Origin: UBA6821 sp044236545 | GTDB taxonomy: Bacteria; Verrucomicrobiota; Verrucomicrobiia; Chthoniobacterales; UBA6821 | DNA: 57,213 nt | Assembly (NCBI GenBank): GCA_044236545.1 | Contig: JBIIGI010000006.1 | Span: 1 to 57,213 of the forward strand | Direction of reading: 5' to 3' | In this document: positions 34,765 to 44,600 of the stretch, piece after piece | Layout of the letters: every line of letters begins with the position of its first letter | Numbering within the stretch: the stretch's first letter is position 1 | Program-made: the position numbers and the translations under genes | Notes under the pieces: generated by a model | What the model saw: the letters and a program-made list of their open reading frames with translations, nothing else | The model's database searches: none | Told to the model about the DNA's origin: nothing

Positions 34765-35888
34765 GCCCTTATCGCCTCCACGAATTCCTGGAAAAACGGG
34801 GCCGAGTCGTGTGGTCCCGGCGAGGCTTCGGGATGGAACTGAACAGCGCTCACGCGCTTGGAGCGGTGACGGATACCCGCGACCGTGCCGTCATTGAGAT
34901 GGCGGTGGGTGACTTCGAGATCGGCCGGCAAGTTCTCCTCGCTCACCGCATACCCGTGGTTCTGCGAGGTGATGAGGACACGTCCGGTGCGCAGATCCTG
35001 CACGGGTTGGTTTGCCCCGCGATGGCCGAACTTCAGCTTGAATGTCTTGGCACCGAAAGCCAGCGAGAGGATCTGATGTCCCAGGCAGATCCCGAAAACG
35101 GGCTTCGTCTCGGCCAACCGGCGGGCCGTCTCATGGGCCGTGGTGAGGACAGCCGGATCGCCCGGTCCGTTGGAAAGAAAGATCCCGTCAGGCTGGAAGG
35201 CCAGCGCTTCTTCAGGGGTCGTCGCGGAGGGAACCACCATGACGCGGACCCCGTGCGAGCGCAGAAGGCGGAGGATGTTCCGTTTCACCCCGAAGTCGTA
35301 CAGGACCACCAGCGGCTCCTTTTCATCACCCTTTGGGTGACTCGCTCCTGAGGCGAAACTCTCCCTCCGCTCGGGATCCCATTCATAGGGAGCCTTTGCG
35401 GAGACCTCGCCGACGAGGTCGAGTTCCTCGAGTCGCGGGGAAGCCTTGGCCCTTGCGATGACGGTGGCCTCGGAACTGCCATCCGTACTAAGGCATGCCC
35501 TCATCGCACCCTGCGTCCGGAGATGACGTGTCAGAGAGCGGGTGTCGACACCCCCGATGGCGGGAATGCCGTTGCGGCGCAGATAAGAGGGAAGATTCTC
35601 CGATGAGCGCCAACTGCTCTCCAGGCGCGAAAGTTCCTCGATCACGAATCCGCTGACCTGGGCCATGTCGCTCTCCCCGTCCTCGGGAGTCGTTCCGTAG
35701 TTACCGATCAACGGATAGGTCATCGTCACGATCTGACCCCGGTAGGAGGAATCCGTCAGCACTTCCTGATAGCCGCTCATGGAGGTGTTGAAGCAGATTT
35801 CGCCGACGGCATGCCCGGGGGCGCCGATGGAAAAACCGTGAAAGACACGCCCGTCTTCGAGGGCAAGGAGTGCTGGAGTTGTCGACAT
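34761..35888 (-). CDS. carA: Carbamoyl-phosphate synthase, small (glutaminase) subunit
   Basis: 375 residues. It releases ammonia from glutamine for carbamoyl phosphate, a precursor of arginine and pyrimidines. The N-terminal CarA domain shows NTSMSGYQEVLTDSSYRGQI and GVDTRSLTRHLR. The class I glutaminase domain has FLSNGPGDP, the nucleophile Cys in VFGICLGHQ and the His in VQFHPEASPGP. The ATG at 35888 is the family start. carB is not in the window. The region just upstream is the second copy of the element that also precedes ilvD, with a TGGTATAAT promoter-like end 60 bp before the ATG. Confidence 0.96.
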   Translation of the reverse strand: MSTTPALLALEDGRVFHGFSIGAPGHAVGEICFNTSMSGYQEVLTDSSYRGQIVTMTYPLIGNYGTTPEDGESDMAQVSGFVIEELSRLESSWRSSENLPSYLRRNGIPAIGGVDTRSLTRHLRTQGAMRACLSTDGSSEATVIARAKASPRLEELDLVGEVSAKAPYEWDPERRESFASGASHPKGDEKEPLVVLYDFGVKRNILRLLRSHGVRVMVVPSATTPEEALAFQPDGIFLSNGPGDPAVLTTAHETARRLAETKPVFGICLGHQILSLAFGAKTFKLKFGHRGANQPVQDLRTGRVLITSQNHGYAVSEENLPADLEVTHRHLNDGTVAGIRHRSKRVSAVQFHPEASPGPHDSAPFFQEFVEAIRA

Positions 35889-35948
35889 GATGCTTTTCAA
35901 AAAAAACCGCCCGCAACTTGAACACGCGGCCGGATTCCGTGCAACCAG

Positions 35949-35954
35949 ATTATA
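35949..35954 (-). promoter_or_regulatory. Extended -10 promoter candidate for carA
   Basis: On the minus strand the element's end reads TGGTATAAT, a perfect extended -10 (TGnTATAAT), 60 bp upstream of the carA ATG. No good -35 hexamer is found at the usual distance, which extended -10 promoters can do without. The matching position upstream of ilvD reads TGGTATTAA. Confidence 0.5.
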
Positions 35955-36112
35955 CCAAGTCCCAATGGGAATCGGACTCAAGCGGCGATGGAGTTTTGGC
36001 GAGTGGCTAGGCGGAAGACCGACGGCTATCTAATGATAACCGGAGGGATGACAACAACGCCACAGGCCAAAAGAACGAGCCGAAATGGATGATTCCTATT
36101 GGTAGTTGGTAT
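35952..36112 (-). repeat. MITE-like element / leader repeat, copy B (upstream of carA)
   Basis: Inverted second copy (161 bp) of the element at 2711-2878. The terminal inverted repeats are ATACCAACTACCAATAGG and, at the other end, ATACCAAGTCCCAATGG. The best-kept stretch runs from GTTGTTGTCATCCCTCC through the central GGTTATCAT hairpin to CCATCGCCGCT. The subterminal stem seen in copy A is weaker here (GGCCTGTGGCGTT). It fills most of the divergent gap between carA and the M23 peptidase gene. Confidence 0.85.
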
Positions 36113-36184
36113 TACCACGCGATTAGGGAAAATCATGATGCAATTGTTGCAGTGCGGGGGCCGGTTTTCTAAATTCAGGGATCC

Positions 36185-36970
36185 GTGACGGCTAAAAACC
36201 ACCATCCCCTGCTTCCCTGCGCAATCGCGATGCTCCTGCTCGCGGCCATGGGAGGGAGCGCAAGCGCCCAACTCGTGTCGCGCACAGCGGAGGGATTCGA
36301 CTTTCCCGTGGCCCCTCCCCATGGCCAAGGTTACTACAAATCCCGCGGCTTCCGCGCGGGATCACACCTCGGGGAGGACTGGTTGGTAACCGACGGCAGC
36401 AGTGCCAGAAGCCTCGGCAGGCCTGTCCACTCGATCGGCAACGGAGTTGTCGTGCTGGCCCGTGACATCCATGCCGCGTGGGGCAACGTGGTCGTCATCC
36501 GCCATGCCTGGATCGAGCGGAGGCAACTTCGCTTTGTCGACTCGCTTTATGCCCATCTCGACAGGATAGGTGTACGCGAAGGACAGCAGATCAGGCGGGG
36601 CCAACAGATCGGCACCATCGGGAACAACCATGGCATGTACCCCGCGCACCTCCACTTCGAGATCCACAAGGATCTCACCATCGGGGTGAATCACAGCGGG
36701 GGACCCCGCGACCTGACAAGTTACTGGATTCCAACGGAATTCATCATGACGCGCCGCCACCTCGACGGGGGAGGACGCAACGTCCCGACCCCTTCCGCCA
36801 ACTTCATCCTCCCGACTCCATCCCACCCATGGACAACGCGACGACCCTTCGTCAGGGGCAAGGGAAAGCAGAAGGGCTCTCACCACTCACCCACCCCCCC
36901 TTCATCCAAATCGAAATCCAAAGCCCCAAGCCCAGGTACCTACAAGGTCAACCGGTACTCTCACGGGTGA
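36185..36970 (+). CDS. M23 family peptidase (LytM-like), exported
   Basis: 261 residues. A signal peptide ends near GSASAQ (residue 29). The peptidase domain has the zinc ligands H61 and D65 in SHLGEDW and H157 in HLHFE, plus the catalytic H155, so it should be active and cleave peptidoglycan cross-links. The basic, Pro/Ser/Lys-rich tail (about residues 215-261) may bind the cell wall. The start is GTG at 36185. It faces away from carA across the repeat element. Confidence 0.87.
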   Translation: MTAKNHHPLLPCAIAMLLLAAMGGSASAQLVSRTAEGFDFPVAPPHGQGYYKSRGFRAGSHLGEDWLVTDGSSARSLGRPVHSIGNGVVVLARDIHAAWGNVVVIRHAWIERRQLRFVDSLYAHLDRIGVREGQQIRRGQQIGTIGNNHGMYPAHLHFEIHKDLTIGVNHSGGPRDLTSYWIPTEFIMTRRHLDGGGRNVPTPSANFILPTPSHPWTTRRPFVRGKGKQKGSHHSPTPPSSKSKSKAPSPGTYKVNRYSHG

Positions 36971-37140
36971 TCACGGCTTTTGCCTTCCCGGCATGGATGG
37001 GAATGGTGCAATTCCCCCCTCCGCGCCGAGTGTGCGTTCTGCTTTCTTAACAGTCATCCGTTCCTGAAGACGCGCCCTTCCCCACCCCTCCCCGAGTTTG
37101 CCCTCGCGGCGGTTGAAGCCCCCCTCTAGGCTGGATCACT

Positions 37141-38514
37141 ATGCTCTTCACCAATCTGACCCGGGGAGCGGGCATCGGTTCCAACTGCTACAGACTCGAC
37201 CTGACGGAGGGTTCCGTGATCCTGGACTCCGGGATGCATCCCGAGCATGCGGGCATGGATGCCACGCCGCTGCTGGAGGAGGTTGGGAGCGGAAGCATCC
37301 GCACGACCATCCTCACTCACGCACATCAGGATCACGTCGGCTGCCTGCCGCTTCTTCAAACCCGTCAACCCGGCATGCCGGTCCTCATGACCCTTGGCAC
37401 AGCGAGGATCGCCGACGTGATGCTGCACAACTCGGTCAACGTGATGATGCGCCAGAAGGAGGCTCTGAATCTTCCCGACTACCCACTTTTCACCCATCGG
37501 GCGGTGGAACAGTCAACGCGCATGTGGCGAACCTGCCCCCTAATGCGCCCCCTCACACTCGAGGGGGAACGGACTGCCGAAGACGACCCCTCCCCCACCG
37601 TTACTTTTTACGACGCCGGTCACATCATCGGCTCGGCGGGCGTCATGATCCGGGCGGGAGGCAAGAGCTTCTTCTACACGGGGGACGTGAACTTCGAGGA
37701 CCAGACGATCCAGACAGGAGCGCGTTTCCCGGAGGAACCGGTCGATGTCCTCCTGATGGAGACGACGAGGGGGAATGCACAACTTCCCGAAGAATTCACC
37801 CGCGCCGCTGAGGAAAAGCGTTTTGCCGAGGCCGTCGCCGAGGCCATCGAGGGAGGAGGCAGCATCACCATCCCCGTTTTCGCACTCGGCAAAACCCAGG
37901 AAGTCATGGCCATGATCTGGAGGATGGAGCGGGAGGGGATCATCCCACCCACCCCGCTCTACGTCGGGGGACTCAGCAGCAAGATCACGGCGGTCTACGA
38001 CACCCTCGCGGAACAGGTTCCGAGGAACCTTCCCAAGCTCCGGCTCATGCATGATGTCGCCCCATATGTTGCCGGCGGAGCGGAGATCCAATCCCTTAAC
38101 CCCCGCAAGAGAGCCATCTACGCACTCTCCAGTGGCATGATGACCGAGAACACCCTCTCCAACATCTTTGCCAGCAAGGTGCTACCCGACCCCTCGCAGC
38201 ACCTCTTCTTCGTCGGCTACTCCGATCCGAATTCACCTGCCGGAATCATCCGCAAGGCCCGGCATGGGGACAATGTACAGCTAACCGTGAAAGGGGACTC
38301 CATTCCCTTCAATTGCGACAGGCAGGAATTCATCTTCAGCGCCCATGCCCGTCGCGAGGATCTCCTATCCTACGCCATCAAGGTGCGACCCAAGACCATC
38401 CTCCTTGTCCACGGGGATGATCCTGCCGTGGAATGGTTCGGGAAGAAGCTCAGCGAGGCCCTTCCGCATACCCGTATCCTCACTCCACCTCCCGGAGTAC
38501 CCATCGACCTGTGA
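37141..38514 (+). CDS. Metallo-beta-lactamase fold beta-CASP hydrolase
   Basis: 457 residues. The metal-binding loop THAHQDH supplies H60, H62, D64 and H65. The later motifs FYDAGHIIGSAGVMI and FFYTGDVNFEDQ follow, then the beta-CASP insert (IPVFALGKTQEVMAMI, YALSSGMMTENT) and a C-terminal zinc-dependent segment (FSAHARREDLL, ILLVHGD). This is the architecture of the CPSF/RNase J-like RNA nucleases in bacteria. An RNA-processing role is inferred. A single ATG fits; no operon partners are evident. Confidence 0.88.
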   Translation: MLFTNLTRGAGIGSNCYRLDLTEGSVILDSGMHPEHAGMDATPLLEEVGSGSIRTTILTHAHQDHVGCLPLLQTRQPGMPVLMTLGTARIADVMLHNSVNVMMRQKEALNLPDYPLFTHRAVEQSTRMWRTCPLMRPLTLEGERTAEDDPSPTVTFYDAGHIIGSAGVMIRAGGKSFFYTGDVNFEDQTIQTGARFPEEPVDVLLMETTRGNAQLPEEFTRAAEEKRFAEAVAEAIEGGGSITIPVFALGKTQEVMAMIWRMEREGIIPPTPLYVGGLSSKITAVYDTLAEQVPRNLPKLRLMHDVAPYVAGGAEIQSLNPRKRAIYALSSGMMTENTLSNIFASKVLPDPSQHLFFVGYSDPNSPAGIIRKARHGDNVQLTVKGDSIPFNCDRQEFIFSAHARREDLLSYAIKVRPKTILLVHGDDPAVEWFGKKLSEALPHTRILTPPPGVPIDL

Positions 38515-38683
38515 GGAATTCATAAACCCGTAACTCCCCTTTCCCGGACCTTCGGGTACCTAATGCAATTTTAGGGATAAATAATGATGATTCCTAATTG
38601 ACAAATCGAATTTGAAAACAAGCATTGGAATAACAGTCATTTATTCCCCCTCCGGTTCAATCAATTATCAACCCCCTTTCCCT

Positions 38684-41600
38684 ATGAAGCATTCCTCACG
38701 ATCCACCCGAACTTTTCATGCACTGGCAGCCTCCCTCTTGCTGATGCCATTGGGACAACTTTCCGCCCAATACTATTATCAACAATTCGATGCACCCCAG
38801 TCCTCGGTCGGCGCCGACAACTCCTCCATCATCGGGGTCTCCGGCACGAATGCTCTGGGAACCTTCGTGAAGGGGAATAACGGACCGTTCAGCTACCTCT
38901 TCGACGGATCCAACTACACCGTCATTGACAATACCAATGCCGCCTTCCCCGGCACCTTTGCCACGGGCGCCTCGTCCGGCGGAATCGTGGGGAACAACAA
39001 CTTCACCAACGGCGCATCGCCGTCGACCTTCGGTTTCCTCACATCAGATGGCATCACATTCACCACGATCTCTGTTGATAGTCAGAATACTCGCCTTTCC
39101 GGAATCACCGGCACCATCATCTATGGTTCCTACGGTGACAATGAGGCACCCTTTTTCACCACGTCCACAACTACGGGATTCCCTACCAAGGTTTCCATCC
39201 AAGGGGCTTCCTCCGCGACCATCCAGGGAGTGGGCGTTGATAACCAGTTGTTCGGAACCTATGCCAATGGAGGTGGGACCTATGGATTTCTGACAAGCAA
39301 CGGGACCCCCCCAACAACGATCAACGGACCTGCCGGTTCGGAGGGTAAAGTTGAGGCACTTCTTGGCATCTCGGCAGACAATGGTTTGGTGCTTGGATTA
39401 CTTTCCAACAACGCCGGGTTCATCACGCCGCTTGCCGGCGGAGCCTCCATCCCGGTCAATGGTCCAACCAACGCAACTCCAGGCACTGCCACGCTTATCT
39501 CCCCAATCGGCAATGACGCCCTTGGCGCCTACTACGTTGCTGGGAATGAACGACTCGCGGCATTCGTCACGGCAAACGGGACGAACTATAGCGTCGCCTA
39601 CGGCCCGGGTGATCTTGGAATTGAATCGCTGGTCGGCGCCTACAGTTCCGCCATCGTCGGCAATTTCAACACCAACGGGAATCTAGCAGGCTTCCTCGGC
39701 TTGCAGAACATCAGTGGGTTCGACTACCTGACTCTCTCAGGCCCGACGAATGCGACATCACTCAGCATCACGAATATTCTAGGCCAGACTCTCACCGGAA
39801 ACTACAGCGACACCGACGGGATTCCGCACAATTTTCTGCTCTATCCGAATCTGACCAACAACTCCATTACCCCCGTCTACATCACCGTGGATGGCCCCCC
39901 TGACTCTACAGTCATTACGGCGATCTCAGGATCCTATACCGTCGGCTCTTTCACCAACAGTTCTACGGCCACCCAGCAATGGTTCTATGCACTGGGAACC
40001 AATTCCACGACGATCACTCCCCCGGATTCCGCCCCTGAATCGGTTCAAGCAATCGGCTTGGCTGGAACCAATGCTGTCGGAACGTATACCGATACAAATT
40101 CACAATACCTCTACGGCTACCTCTTCAACGGGAGTAACTACACGACCATCTACGGCCCGGAGGGCACCAATGGTAGCGGAATCCTCACCATTGATGCCGT
40201 GTCCGGCGGCAGCATCGCCGGCACCTATTCCGATGCCAATGGTGTCATCAGGGCCTTTGTCACGACAAACGGCGTGAGCTCTACTCCGGTCTCGCTTCCT
40301 CCAGGATGTGATCCAAACGCTGGAATCTCCACGGTCAATGGGGTCAGCGGCACGACTGTTGTCGGGACTTACACTGATATTGAAGGAAATCTTTACGGCT
40401 TCCAAGGTAGCGCCAAAGTCACTGGTCCCGGCGGCCTTGTGGAGGGTGCATCCACGTTGTTGACGATCAACGGAATCAACGGCTCTTCGATCGTTGGAAC
40501 ATACACAGATCCAGTGACATCCGTCACATATGGATTCTCCGGATCATCCAAGATTATGGGTCCTCTGGGCACCGACGGCGTGGGGATCAGCACCATCGAC
40601 ATCGTCTCCGGCGGGAGTGTTGCCGGAACATACATCGACTCGAATATCAATGATCCTGAAAACCCCGGAACCGGCTTGACCTATGGTTTTGTGACGGCCG
40701 ACGGTGGTAAGAATTACAACACGGTGATCATGGGCCCGGACGAAACTCTCGGCATCAACTTGATCAAGGGCGTTTCCGGAAATCTGGTGATCGTTCAATG
40801 CACTGATGCCGAAGGGAACGAACCGTGCTATGCCTATGACGGCACCGCTTACGCGATCATTGACGTCCCTTCATCACAACCCTATTCCACGGTGGTCAAC
40901 GGCGTTTCCGGCAACACCATCTTCGGTTCATACACTGATGTCTACGGCCTGAGCCATGGATTCACGGCCTACACACGCGGGGACCAGTCGATCACCTTCA
41001 ACTACTTCCCGGCATCACCGGGAGTCTTCAACCTGAACGCGACGGCCTCCTCGGGCCTATCCGTCACCTATGTGCGATCCGGGGACACCCAGAGCGCAAC
41101 CCTCTCCGGATCAACGCTCACATTCACCAAACCCGGCACCGTCTCCGTAACAGCCAGCCAGGCAGGCAACCCGGACTTTTCCCCGGCGGATAATGTGACC
41201 AACACGTTCACCATGCTCGCGCAGGAGATCCTCACCAATAACTTCGTGACTCCGAATCTGACATTTGGAGCCAACACCACGATATCCAATCCCCCGACCT
41301 CCAGCGCCGGACTTCCCGTGACGCTTTCCGTTTCCGGTGACGCCATGCTCCAGGGGAACACCATCAGGCCGTTGAAAGCTGGAACGGCCGTTCTGTACGC
41401 AAATCAGGCGGGAACAGCCACCTACAACCCCACAAATTATTTCCCAGCCACACAGGTTGCATTCCCCTTGGTGATCGGTAAGTCCGCACAGACGATCGGG
41501 GCGTTTCAGCCGATCCCACAAAAATACTTCGGTGACCCACAATTCTCAGTAGTCCCCCCGACCTCCAGCTCGGGGCTCCCCGTTACCCTCGCCGTCTCCA

Positions 41601-44600
41601 ACGCCACCATTTCAGGAAACATCATCACGCTGACAAAGACCGGAACCGTGACAGTGTCCGCCAGTCAACCCGGCGATGACAATTATCTGGCCGCCACACC
41701 GGCAGCAACCACCTTCACAGTCCTCCCGGGAATCCAGACGGTATCAGCCTTCTCCTCCATCGGAACCCAGACGTTCTCAACCAACGGTTTCACGATTGTC
41801 CCCCCGACCTCCAGCGCGGGAACACCGGTGACCATCAATGTCGTCAACGGCACCTACAGCAATGGAATTGTGTATCCTTCCGGAGCCGGCGTGGTGACAT
41901 TGCAGGCGTTCGCGGAGCCATCCGATAACTACGGCCCGGCAAGCAACACCCCGGTCTCCGTGGTTGTGAACAAGGCCCAGTCATTCCTCTCCGCCTTCAC
42001 CCCGATTGCGAACATCACGGGAACAAACACGGCGGCGGTTCCGGTGACCCCTCCCACCTCACAGAACCCGAATGTCCCGGTGGTCGTTTCCGTGGTGAGC
42101 GGACCGGCCTTGTATGATTCCAACAGCAGTACCGTCAACGTGACCAACGCTGGCCTCGTCACCCTGCAGGCCACACAGGCGGGCGATGCGAATTACCTCT
42201 CCGCCTCGCCTGTCTCGACCTCCTTCTCTGTCGGCAGGAGCAATCAGACATTCACCAACGGCACCTTCGGACCGTTCGACGATCGGCCCTTCACTACGAT
42301 TCCGTTCGGCGTCTCCCTCCCCTCCTCCGACTCCCAACTGCCCGTGACCCTCTCCGTTGTCTCGGGACCCGCCGTCGCGGCGGGAACCAACGTCACCCTG
42401 ACCGGTATAGGTCAGGTGACTCTCGCAGCCATCCAGTCCGGAAACACCCAGTATGGCCCTATCCAGACAAACACAACCTTCACGGTCACTCAGGGTGCAA
42501 ACGAGATCTCTGACTTCGCCGCAATCAGCGACAGAAATTTCGGGGACACGCCCTTTTCCATACCCGTCCCGACAGCCTCTTCCGGGCTTCCCGTCACCCT
42601 TTCAGTTCTCTCTGGCCCGGCATCCGTCTCGGGCAATGCCGTGACGCTCTCTGGTGCTGGAATCGTGACACTCGCCGCAGACCAACCCGGCAACGCGAAT
42701 TTTCCGGCCGCTGCACGAAAAACGACTTCGTTCAATGTTTCCAAGGCCACGCAGTCCATCGCGTCCTTTGCTCCGATATCCAACAAAACCTTCGGGGCAC
42801 CGGCATTTGCCATCACCACCCCCTCAAGTTCCTCCGCTCTACCTGTCGCTCTTGTTGTCAGCGGTCCTGCCTATCTTGCAGCTAATCTGCTGAATATCAC
42901 GAACACCGGAACGGTCACCGTGACCGCCAGCCAACCCGGCGATGAGAACTATGAGTCTGCAACTCCAGTAACGGTGAGCTTCAGCGTCAGCAAGGCATCC
43001 CAGACCATAGCCCCGTTCGCCTCGATACCTGCCCAGACCTACGGGGCCCCCTTCCAGGTTACCGCGCCCACCTCGGATTCCGGCCTTCCTGTCCAACTTT
43101 CAGTCCTGGCCGGTGGAAGCATCAGCAACAACATAGTCACGCCGAATGGCGCCGGGATTATCACCATTGCCGCCTCACAACCGGGGAATGAATCGTATGC
43201 GCCGGCTACCGGCGTCACCACCACGGTGACCGTGAAACAGGCCACGCAGGTGCTCTCCCAATTTCCATCCATCGACAATATCGACTCTACCTGGAACACG
43301 GTCGCACCGTTCAAGATCACGCCTCCGAACTCCTCATCACCCAACGCTGTCATCCTCTCCGTGAGGGGGCCGGCAAGAATTGATTCCAACAATGTTCTGA
43401 CACTCACCGGGGACGGGTTGATCACCGTGACCGCCACTCAGCCCGCTGACGCCAACTATCTCTCCGCCACCGCGGTCTCCACCAGTTTCTCGGTCGGAAG
43501 GACCGCCCAGATCCTGAGCGGCTCGCTTGATCAGATTCCAGACAAGACGTTCGGTGATCTTCCATTCACTGTCACCCTGCCCACTGCAGATTCGGGTCTA
43601 CCCGTTTCTCTCACTGTTCTCTCGGGCCCCGCAACCGTAAGGGGTAGTACGCTCACGTTGACCGGCGCCGGCATGGTGACTCTTGCCGCGACCCAACCGG
43701 GCAGCACGAAATATGCTCCTGCCAGCACGGCTCCTGTCAGCTTCAGGGTTGATAAAAAGGCTCAGACAATCAATGCCTTTGGAACAATCAATGACATCCA
43801 GGCCGGATCCAAACCCTTCAAGGTTAGGATTCCAACATCCGACTCAGGACTCCCCGTCACCCTCTCGGTCTTCTCGGGGCCGGCAACCTTGCAGGGTGAC
43901 ACAGTGACTGTCACTGGTGTCGGCCCCGTCATTCTGGTGGCCAACCAACCGGGAAATGACAACTTCTCCCCGGCGAATCCGGTGACCTCCCTGGCTTTCA
44001 ACGTGACCAAGGCATCTCAGGCTGTGTCATTCAGAGCGATCCCCTCCGCTGCGTTTGCAGCACAGTCCTTGGATCTCAGCGCCACGGCAAACAGCGGCCT
44101 GATGGTAACCCAGTTTGAATCCTCCAATCAGGATGTGGCTATCATCAACGGCAACCGCCTTACCGTGATGGGTGCCGGCACCGCAATCATCACGGCGATC
44201 CAGGCCGGGAATGACTTCTATTCCTCGAACAGCGCCAGCCAGAACCTTGTGGTGAGACCGGGATCTCAGACAATCAATGCCTTCCAGCCGATCCCAAGCC
44301 AGTCATTCTCTCCGGGTATGAAGGTTCCGATCACCGCACCGTCCAGCAGTTCCGGCCTACCGGTAACACTGACGCTGACGGCATCCCCTGTTGGCATAGC
44401 CTCCCTGGACAGCAACAATGTTCTCTCTGTCACCGGTGCGGGAAAAATCACCCTGACGGCCAGCCAGCCAGGAAACGCTTCCTACACTGCAGCAAGATCT
44501 GTCACCACAACCGTGGACATCACCAAGGCCCAACAGGTCCTCCAGCCATTTGTCGCGATCGACAACATTACCAACAGCTTCACGTTGACTCCCACGCTGC

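Noticed and set aside
38597..38630. TTGACA promoter for the giant protein gene
   Set aside because: A perfect TTGACA lies at about 38597, but no acceptable -10 hexamer stands 16-18 bases downstream.
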